Origin: Elysia chlorotica
Lineage: Eukaryota; Mollusca; Gastropoda; Plakobranchidae
DNA length: 64,000 nt
Assembly (NCBI GenBank): GCA_003991915.1
Contig: RQTK01000022.1
Span: 1,102,319-1,166,318 of the forward strand
Direction of reading: 5' to 3'
Made by a program: the position numbers and the translations under genes. Positions within the stretch are counted from its first letter, which is position 1. Every line of letters starts with the position of its first letter. Shown here piece after piece: positions 60,301 to 64,000 of the stretch. The notes beneath the pieces are model-generated. The model saw only the letters and a program-made list of their open reading frames with translations. It made no database searches and was not told the origin of the DNA.

Positions 60301-60578
60301 TCAGCAAGCTGTCCCTGGGCGCCAGCCTGTCAGACCCCAGCCTCGTGAGCCTGTCACCAACATACGGGGAGGCTGAGCCCGAGTATAGACGCACCCACAG
60401 GAAGGGATACTCTCACAGTGGTGGTACTGATACCCATGCCGGCACATCTGTAGAAAGTCTTGGGGATTCTGTCTTGAGACATTTTGAGAAGCTTCAGTTC
60501 CTACCGGCAGCATTGCAGCCGTGGGCCCAAGCTTTAGGTTCTAGGGGCGGGGGGTGGTATGATGAGCCCCCATCCTGA
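48248..60578 (+). CDS. FAM234: FAM234A/B-like (ITFG3-like) single-pass membrane beta-propeller protein, 14-coding-exon model
   Basis: Spliced model: 48248-48472, 49008-49185, 49969-50103, 50786-50977, 51925-52079, 52750-52927, 53661-53796, 54288-54452, 55007-55100, 55539-55724, 56197-56275, then one copy of the duplicated pair (57531-57680 + 58239-58340, or 59084-59233 + 59763-59864), then 60184-60578. Every junction is GT-AG with matching phase; one cassette gives 789 residues. Order: acidic cytoplasmic tail (about 1-75), basic RKRR then a hydrophobic helix at about 82-105 (type II signal anchor), and a large ectodomain. DxDxDG-type loops sit at about 144-152, 216-226, 275-283, 414-422 and 663-671. 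Blade motifs include ALGGLDGAELWR, AVDVMSGETLWSVD and LILNGADGSTLW. N-glycosylation sequons occur at N119, N132, N521, N533 and N565. Motif order matches FAM234 proteins, whose biochemical role is poorly known; the vertebrate members are shorter (roughly 550-620 residues). The ATG has A at -3. Family call firm; exact exon set at the 3' end uncertain. Confidence 0.85.
48665..48790 (+). repeat. 37-bp tandem repeat in first coding intron (about 3 units)
   Basis: Units contain TTTGTACATTGTTGTACATA then TAGACTAGAT. Each unit has two TGTACA palindromes. Confidence 0.8.
49008..49185 (+). CDS. FAM234: FAM234-like, exon with transmembrane signal anchor
   Basis: The acceptor TTCCCCAG precedes 49008 and the donor GTAAGT follows 49185 (phase 0 in, 1 out). 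The exon encodes ETRKRR, then about 24 hydrophobic residues rich in V, L, I and A, then a His/Asn-rich juxtamembrane part with sequons NAS and NDT. The basic residues before the helix predict the N-terminus inside and the C-terminus outside. Confidence 0.88.
49262..49515 (-). repeat. tRNA-headed SINE copy in FAM234-like intron
   Basis: Read on the minus strand, this starts with a tRNA-like head: an A-box-like part with GGGATAGAGCA near 49,480-49,495 and a B-box-like GTGGTTCTAGTGCC near 49,440-49,455. A degenerate body follows with the family's TAATGTGACC word. Within the body, a segment containing GGTCACATTACACTGATAG is directly repeated around 49,340-49,405. It lies antisense to the gene, in the intron after the membrane-helix exon. 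Confidence 0.65.
49969..50103 (+). CDS. FAM234: FAM234-like, exon with first DxDxDG loop
   Basis: The acceptor GTTGCTAG precedes 49969 and the donor GTAACT follows 50103 (phase 1 to 1). It encodes about residues 135-179, including LDIDMDGLDDIVVAL, a calcium-loop motif of the FG-GAP/VCBS type followed by a beta strand, as expected at the start of the FAM234 ectodomain propeller. The intron that follows (50104-50785) is AT-rich with no recognised element. Confidence 0.85.
50786..50977 (+). CDS. FAM234: FAM234-like, propeller exon (ALGGLDGAELWR blade)
   Basis: The acceptor ACACCAG precedes 50786 and the donor GTCAGT follows 50977 (phase 1 to 1). It encodes about residues 180-243: a YPCGGQLVALGGLDGAELWR blade typical of quinoprotein-like propellers, then a second acidic loop DLDVNDDDLTD. 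The exon has high GC and GC3 in an AT-rich surround. Confidence 0.87.
51035..51190 (+). repeat. Duplicated CT microsatellite plus flank in intron
   Basis: A (CT)n run followed by CCCATCAAAATAAAATGTAT occurs twice, at about 51,091 and 51,187, each followed by a CATATTTTTGTA word. The second CT run is a pure array of more than 45 bp. Confidence 0.85.
51925..52079 (+). CDS. FAM234: FAM234-like, propeller exon (DLDGDGVLDLVV)
   Basis: The acceptor CTTCTCCAG precedes 51925 (phase 1). It completes the blade motif GETLWSVD and carries the third calcium-loop motif, DLDGDGVLDLVVSHG. The donor GTTAGT follows 52079 (phase 0). The donor region is itself tandemly duplicated 40 bp downstream (52111-52126). 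Confidence 0.85.
52055..52150 (+). repeat. 40-bp tandem duplication spanning a splice donor
   Basis: GCTGTGCAAGTTAGTTT occurs at 52071 and again at 52111, with the sequence between also repeated. The first is the exon end plus donor; the second is an extra donor 40 nt downstream. Confidence 0.85.
52750..52927 (+). CDS. FAM234: FAM234-like, propeller exon (GRLILISGKSGRPIG)
   Basis: The acceptor ATCTCTCCAG precedes 52750 and the donor GTACAT follows 52927 (phase 0 to 1). It encodes about residues 296-354. The pattern of a strand, S-G-K-S-G-R-x-I-G, a Gly/Ser-rich stretch and GAVYILFGSGS matches the corresponding block of FAM234A, one of the better markers of the family. Confidence 0.87.
53232..53500 (+). 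repeat. 135-bp tandem duplication in intron (2 units)
   Basis: AAGTCCCCTAAACAAAG followed by GGCAGTAGAAACTTTCC occurs at 53232 and again at 53367 with only a few differences, ending near TTTCATGAAATTTAAT in each unit. Confidence 0.88.
53661..53796 (+). CDS. FAM234: FAM234-like, internal exon
   Basis: The acceptor TTGTTCCCAG precedes 53661 and the donor GTATGG follows 53796 (phase 1 to 2). It encodes about 45 residues that are hydrophilic and Lys/Asn-rich (LPDLFKRSTGKSLENYNKDL), probably a loop between blades. No motif of its own; it is supported by frame continuity and flanking splice sites. Confidence 0.8.
54288..54452 (+). CDS. FAM234: FAM234-like, propeller exon (DADSDGSLDILV)
   Basis: The acceptor is in TTCTTACAGCAGCAG; the first AG (54286-54287) is used in this model. 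The exon carries ILVDADSDGSLDILV, the fourth calcium-loop motif, then a strand ending RVTLLDG and TKWSRSF. The donor GTATGG follows 54452 (phase 2 to 2). The triple CAG at the acceptor permits two more acceptors 3 and 6 nt downstream. Confidence 0.85.
54635..54905 (+). repeat. 135-bp tandem duplication in intron (2 units)
   Basis: GATGTAAAATGT and AAAGAGTATCTTTAGGAAAA occur from 54635 and again from 54770, each followed by AGTGAGTACAAGACATTC and an A-rich run. Confidence 0.88.
55007..55100 (+). CDS. FAM234: FAM234-like, short internal exon
   Basis: The acceptor AATCCCTGCAG precedes 55007. The 31 complete codons include HYNTDLYMDYLIHLSVG. The donor GTGGGT at 55101 leaves phase 0, which fits the next exon; another GT at 55105 would break the frame. 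Confidence 0.8.
55539..55724 (+). CDS. FAM234: FAM234-like, propeller exon (LILNGADGSTLWSVEG)
   Basis: The acceptor CCGTTTTCAG precedes 55539 and the donor GTCAGT follows 55724 (phase 0 to 0, 62 codons). It begins with TLILNGADGSTLWSV, a clear propeller blade motif, and contains sequons NLS and NTS. The order after the DADSDG exon fits FAM234. Confidence 0.85.
56197..56275 (+). CDS. FAM234: FAM234-like, short exon before the duplicated region
   Basis: The acceptor TTGTTTTTCAG precedes 56197 and the donor GTAAGT follows 56275 (phase 0 to 1). It encodes SRYFSDHQAGVETFPANLTA plus EEFQRK, with one sequon. The intron that follows holds the first 27-bp minisatellite array. Confidence 0.8.
56852..57490 (+). 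repeat. 27-bp minisatellite, first array (about 24 units)
   Basis: Head-to-tail 27-bp units begin AACTTGCAATGTGAAAAGG, with point variants (CTTCC, GCATT, CTGAAA, GAAGAGG) and two units of 28 bp. Because 27 is a multiple of 3, two forward frames are open over long stretches (one reads NLQCEKDKY per unit) and all three reverse frames are open. The array fills the intron directly upstream of the 57531 exon. Confidence 0.95.
57531..57680 (+). CDS. FAM234: FAM234-like duplicated exon A, copy 1
   Basis: 150 nt, phase 1 to 1, encoding DLIESRALSDQASCDQNLD, then a Leu/Val-rich strand and a Val/Glu-rich strand ending KRKYY. Acceptor CAAACCAG (57529-57530) has a weak pyrimidine tract because the minisatellite lies just upstream; donor GTGAGT. 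The upstream exon ends in T, completed here by GT to give Cys. It differs from copy 2 by 2 of 150 nt, both synonymous. The open frame runs further upstream into the minisatellite (VKLKFMVNPIKPG), so the true start could be a little earlier. Confidence 0.78.
57973..58103 (+). repeat. 31-bp-class tandem repeat in intron (about 4-5 units)
   Basis: Repeated ATATGGTCTACTGAAATAG-type units, each followed by ATTA(T/A)G(T)ATAT, lie between duplicated exons A and B. Copy 2 of the duplication retains about two units (59559-59637), so the arrays differ in length. Confidence 0.75.
58239..58340 (+). CDS. FAM234: FAM234-like duplicated exon B, copy 1
   Basis: 102 nt, phase 1 to 1. Acceptor CCACGTTTCAG, donor GTTAGT. 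It encodes LLDHNRGDLHCHALTGRS followed by GMCAILAPVLSTG, a propeller-like strand-turn-strand unit. It differs from copy 2 at four positions, two of them conservative amino-acid changes (N/K, I/V). Confidence 0.8.
58428..58550 (-). other. Antisense exon-like fragment inside an intron
   Basis: Read on the minus strand, 41 open codons (starting WMPTVYDQSKVILPFFMPD, ending NRKYPNK) show strong C/G preference at third positions and are followed immediately by a donor-like GTGAGC (58427-58422). The plus strand is open here too but without GC3 bias. The segment belongs to an insert of about 185 bp (58366-58550) absent from the second copy of the duplication. I do not recognise the protein. It looks like a piece of another gene's exon plus the start of its intron, perhaps carried by a mobile element. 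Confidence 0.45.
58801..59027 (+). pseudogene. FAM234: Truncated copy of the last FAM234-like exon running into minisatellite
   Basis: Acceptor TTTCCTCCAG precedes 58801. The first 35 nt match the true last exon (60184 onward), encoding GAVGDVDGDGSL, with three synonymous differences. At about 58835 homology stops and the second 27-bp array begins. The frame stays open through the array as NLQCEKDKY/NLQSEKDKY nonapeptides until a stop at 59025-59027. If spliced in, it gives a different short C-terminus lacking the normal 131-residue end; otherwise it is a dead exon. Confidence 0.7.
58836..59052 (+). repeat. 27-bp minisatellite, second array (about 8 units)
   Basis: Same unit family as at 56.9-57.5 kb. 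Alternating variants CAATGTGAAAAGG and CAAAGTGAAAAGG suggest a higher-order 54-bp unit in the first part. The array starts immediately after the broken exon and ends just upstream of exon A copy 2. Confidence 0.93.
59084..59233 (+). CDS. FAM234: FAM234-like duplicated exon A, copy 2
   Basis: 150 nt, phase 1 to 1, same protein as copy 1. Acceptor CAAACCAG, donor GTAAGT. The completion bases are GC (giving Cys again from upstream T, or Gly if spliced from exon B copy 1, which ends in G). It could follow either the 56275 exon or exon B copy 1 without frame change. Confidence 0.8.
59763..59864 (+). CDS. FAM234: FAM234-like duplicated exon B, copy 2
   Basis: 102 nt, phase 1 to 1. Acceptor CCACATTTCAG, donor GTTAGT. 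It encodes LLDHKRGDLHCHALTGRS then GMCAVLAPVLSTG. It is followed by an intact intron and the complete last exon, so this copy is the best candidate for the constitutive one. Confidence 0.83.
60184..60578 (+). CDS. FAM234: FAM234-like last coding exon
   Basis: Acceptor TTTCCTCCAG precedes 60184 (phase 1). It begins GAVGDVDGDGSLDYVHVTQ, the fifth calcium-loop motif, continues through a Ser/Leu-rich strand region, then a low-complexity hydrophilic linker (His/Thr/Gly-rich), and ends with FLPAALQPWAQALGSRGGG and a TGA at 60576-60578. GC-rich and intact; 131 residues. Confidence 0.87.
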
Positions 60579-63500
60579 GGAGGGAGGACTTTTTTATGCT
60601 TTAGTAGTAGGCGCTTTGTGATGCCGTGAGAAGTGCCTCTCCCATAGTGCCTGTAGCTGTGTCAGCTGTACAGTATATGTAGCAAATTGCAAAGCACACA
60701 CAAAAATTACTAAGGTATGTATAGTGCAGCTCTAAAATTCTAAAACGAAACAAAATCTGCTTTGCAGGTACATGTTGTTGTTTTACGATTAGAGTATTAG
60801 AAATGCACTATACTTAATTTTATAATTTTTTTTGTGTGCCTTACAATGGGCTAAATAAGCTCTTTTAAGTCATTAACATTTTATTGATAATACAGTTTGT
60901 GTAGCAGGCGATCTTACGTAAATATCACTGAATACGCAAGGAATTTATCAGAGAACTTGAGTGGATGATGACAGTTTAAACTTTAATCTTGTTTGAATCT
61001 TGGAGAAAGGTATTGGTACCTCATTTGAAATTATTTACCTCAGACATTTAATGGAATATGTTTTGGCTATTATACTAGAGTTGCCAGTTGTAAGAAAAGG
61101 GGAAAAAAAACATTTTCAGATAACAGGGCATGGGCATTGCCTGTGGTACTGACTTATATTTAAGTTGATTGAGCGGCATAACATGCTAGAAAAGAAGAAT
61201 TCAGTATGAGCAATACAGTTGACTGTTGTGAAATATTCATTAATATTCATTAAACGTATTTTTAAAGAATCTCATGTGAAGAAAAATACAAATTTTTGCT
61301 TAGTAAAATTTAAAAGAATAATACAAATATTATGTAAGTCTGGCAATGCCGATTATGTCTTCTAATTCAGAGATTTCCCAAACTCTGCATGTTTTCTGTA
61401 GCTGTTATTCAAACAGCTGTTATTAAATCAAGCTGCTAAACACAGAGAGGAAATAATTCAGAAAAATTGAGTATTTTGTACCCACAGATCTGAATGATAA
61501 ATGATCTTAAATATTATATGGTAGGATTAAATTCTAACAGTGATGGTTTAAAAATCAATTATTTGAAATTTGTCAACAAGACTGTGTATAAAAAAATTGG
61601 ATTAGGGCTGTACAGAACACAGCTGCTTCCCTAAAAAAACAGTGTTTAAATCAAGATTTTGGTTTACTGAGAGAGGTGCTGGTGAGAAAAAGGAACCATT
61701 GCATATCTTTTGCTTTTGCGAACTCTACATACCATTTCTTGCAAAGTACTGCTTAGCAGATGTACATGATGATACTAGTTTTCACGACTTTTTACGATAA
61801 AAATTTATATACATACCAAAGAATAAGCTAAACGCAAAAGTATTTCATTACCGAATGTATCATATGTAATATGTTAAAACAAAACTTGGTATTTCAATAT
61901 TTCTAACAGTATTTCTACTCCTGTGACATTTTGAACGTTTATCTTGTTATCTAAAATGGATGTTGTTTAAGCCATGTTGTTTTTTGATATGCGCAGTGTG
62001 CTTTAATGTCAATGACGAATACTTAATTTTTATGCACTCAATTATGATTTGTATTGGTTGTTAAATGCTCTCCACGATTGTATAATTCTCAAAAGGAAGT
62101 TTTGCTGGTGCTCTCTACCTTGATACTCACTGCTGTCTCAGACTGTCTTCAGTCAATTTGTTTTCAATGTCAATGTCAACCTTTTAGTGTGTCAAAACGT
62201 GTGACAAAATATAGTGTGTCAAAATGTGTGACAACCTTTTAGTGTGTCAAAACATGTGGCAACCTTTTAGTTTGTCAAAACGTGTGACAACCTTTTAGTG
62301 TGTCAAAACGTGTGACAACGTTTTAGTGTGTCAAAACGTGTGGCAACCTTTTAATGTGTCAAAAGGTGTGACAACCTTTTAGTGTGTCAAAACGTGTAAC
62401 AAACTTTTAGTGTGTCAAAACGTGTGACAAGCTTTTAGTGTGTCAAAACGTGTGACAACCTTTTAGTGTGTCAAAATGTGTGACAAGCTTTTAGTGTGTC
62501 AAAACGTGTGAATCTACCTTGTTTTTAGTTTCTTTAAATAGGTTACGGTTTGCTAGTGTTTATAGGTATTGTTAAGTTATTGTAATGATATTTGCATCAT
62601 TGTTAAATGTCAAAGGAAAAAGAAAACTACTTTAATAATTACCTTTTAAAAGAAAATGGAAGATAACTATGAAATTATTTGCATTTACACTTTATGCTTT
62701 AAATAGATACCAAGTACAAGTGTCCCCCAAGGCCATGACATACTATTTACCCGTCTATATTTAAAGAAAAATAAGTCACTTTGATCTGATGAAGAAAGTA
62801 TTTTATCAATCTACAGCTTTTGTAACATATGTTTATGTATTTTTAAAATTGTACTTATTAAGAATTGTTTACCAACTTCTTTGTGTTGCTCCTAGTGTGA
62901 TCAGGCTCTTGTTTTCCCCGTTCATGTAGAGATTAAAAAAATTGATAAAAATAAAAATCAATAGATCCACTTCAAGGATTGAGAGTTTACATCAATGCTA
63001 CGTCGTTATAAATTCTTCAACAGGATTTAAAATGCTTTTATCTACAAAACAGCTGTTAATGACATATTGACATTTTTAAATGGCTTAACAAACCCATAAA
63101 CAAATCTCATTGGCACAGCAATTTTTTATTACTGGGAGAGATTAATTGATGCTGTAATTCTCATCTCCATTTATGCCAATTAACCTTAACGTGATTGGCA
63201 ATCTTAAAACTTATCTGCCAATTCTCTTTCAATGGCTGTATTATATAGAGCTGCTCAACTTTTCTCATTAAATGACATCTATCCTGAGATTGCATTATAG
63301 TGGCTAAGCCCTAGAATTAAATTTTGTAGAATCTCAAAATCAGGAATTATTCTCTCTCAACTCTCTACCATTATGAGCTGAAAGATTCCAAATCTGTTAC
63401 AAGAATCAACTTAATGATCAATTCTGTATCATCGCACCTTTCAGTAGCTTGAGAAGTCAATGGTGAAAATCTTGTGTAAAGGCTATTTTTTTGCTGCCTT

Positions 63501-64000
63501 TATTGGAACTTTCCTTGTTTTCATTTGTGCATGAAACTGAATTGTTGGAAAGGTTTCCTTGCTGTGAACATTATTCCTGTAATTCGGACTTTGTAAGTCT
63601 TATGATAAATGTTATCATGATTGGTCAATGATATTTGCATGCAAAAGATATTACTACTATTGTAGAGATCTTAATATATGTGTGTGTGTGCGTATGTGTG
63701 CGTCTTTTAAGTTATTGCAGTAAGAGATCACAAAGCTCTGTTTTTAATTCGTCACTGCCGTGACAAAATGTTTTAGGGAATTTTATTTTTGGTAGTTTTT
63801 ATTTTAAGATAATTTCCAGTGTTTGTAGTACAATTTCAACTATTGTTTTTTTGCTTTGTTTTTTTTTTGTTTTGGTCGTTGTTTTTTAATTATTAACTTA
63901 AAAGAAATTGATTTCAACATTATTATGAGATAGATATTGACAAACATATTGCTAAATCAACATCAAAATGACATGTTTCTGGATAGACCATCCGGCTAGC
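60579..64000 (+). other. Probable 3' UTR and downstream flank of the FAM234-like gene
   Basis: AT-rich sequence without coding signal. Possible poly(A) signals are ATTAAA at 61249-61254 and 61422-61427 and AATAAA at 62950-62955; none can be chosen without transcripts. It contains the 28-bp minisatellite at 62.17-62.51 kb. Nothing else is recognised up to the window end. Confidence 0.45.
62165..62512 (+). repeat. 28-bp minisatellite with internal inverted repeat (about 12 units)
   Basis: Units contain TGTCAAAACGTGTGACA followed by A(A)CCTTTTAGTG. TGTCA and TGACA in each unit are complementary, so each unit can form a small hairpin in RNA or DNA. Variants include TGTGGCA and AAGCTTTTAG. It lies about 1.6 kb after the stop codon, possibly inside the 3' UTR. 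Confidence 0.92.

Overview
This is eukaryotic, animal-type genomic DNA. It is AT-rich and very dense in microsatellites (CT/GA, ATCT, AAC, AGT, ATG and others). It carries many tRNA-headed SINE copies, one decayed LINE fragment, many local tandem duplications, two long N gaps inside repeats, and one gene split into many GT-AG exons. SINE bodies ending in a GACGTTAAAC-like motif and the abundance of TACATGTA words suggest a lophotrochozoan, most likely a gastropod mollusc. That placement is inference. Nothing bacterial (operons, CRISPR, phage) is present.

Layout. Positions 1 to about 48,200 hold no gene I can support. This part is microsatellites, SINEs (most on the minus strand), a dispersed repeat of about 70-100 bp present at least five times, a decayed non-LTR retrotransposon endonuclease region at 24.1-25.0 kb, a long foldback element at 15.9-16.1 kb, several tandem duplications (5.5-6.5, 11.5-12.1, 13.9-15.3, 20.6-21.9, 22.4-22.9, 27.9-28.3, 30.6-31.1 and 33.3-33.5 kb), AGATCT-rich arrays at 41.3-41.6 kb and a few GC-rich islets. 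Two exon-like segments at 33.0 and 33.6 kb are unrecognised and of low confidence.

Positions 48,242 to 60,578 on the plus strand carry one real gene, an FAM234A/B (ITFG3)-like protein. I could thread 14 coding exons with consistent splice phases into a model of about 789 residues: an acidic cytoplasmic N-terminus, one signal-anchor membrane helix, then a large extracellular or lumenal beta-propeller with repeated DxDxDG calcium-loop motifs and G-x-L-W quinoprotein-like blades. A non-coding 5' exon lies somewhere upstream of the acceptor at 48,240-48,241. The 3' flank (60.6-64 kb) is AT-rich, probably 3' UTR plus flank, with a 28-bp minisatellite.

The most interesting structure is at the 3' end of this gene. 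A 27-bp minisatellite (9 codons) plus two exons (150 and 102 nt, both phase 1-1) and the start of the last exon are duplicated in tandem. The first copy of the last exon is broken after 35 nt and runs straight, in frame, into the second minisatellite. Both copies of the two internal exons keep splice sites and frame, so inclusion of either or both is possible. An artefactual join of two haplotypes is the main alternative. The first copy also holds, in an intron, a fragment of about 185 bp with antisense coding character that the second copy lacks.
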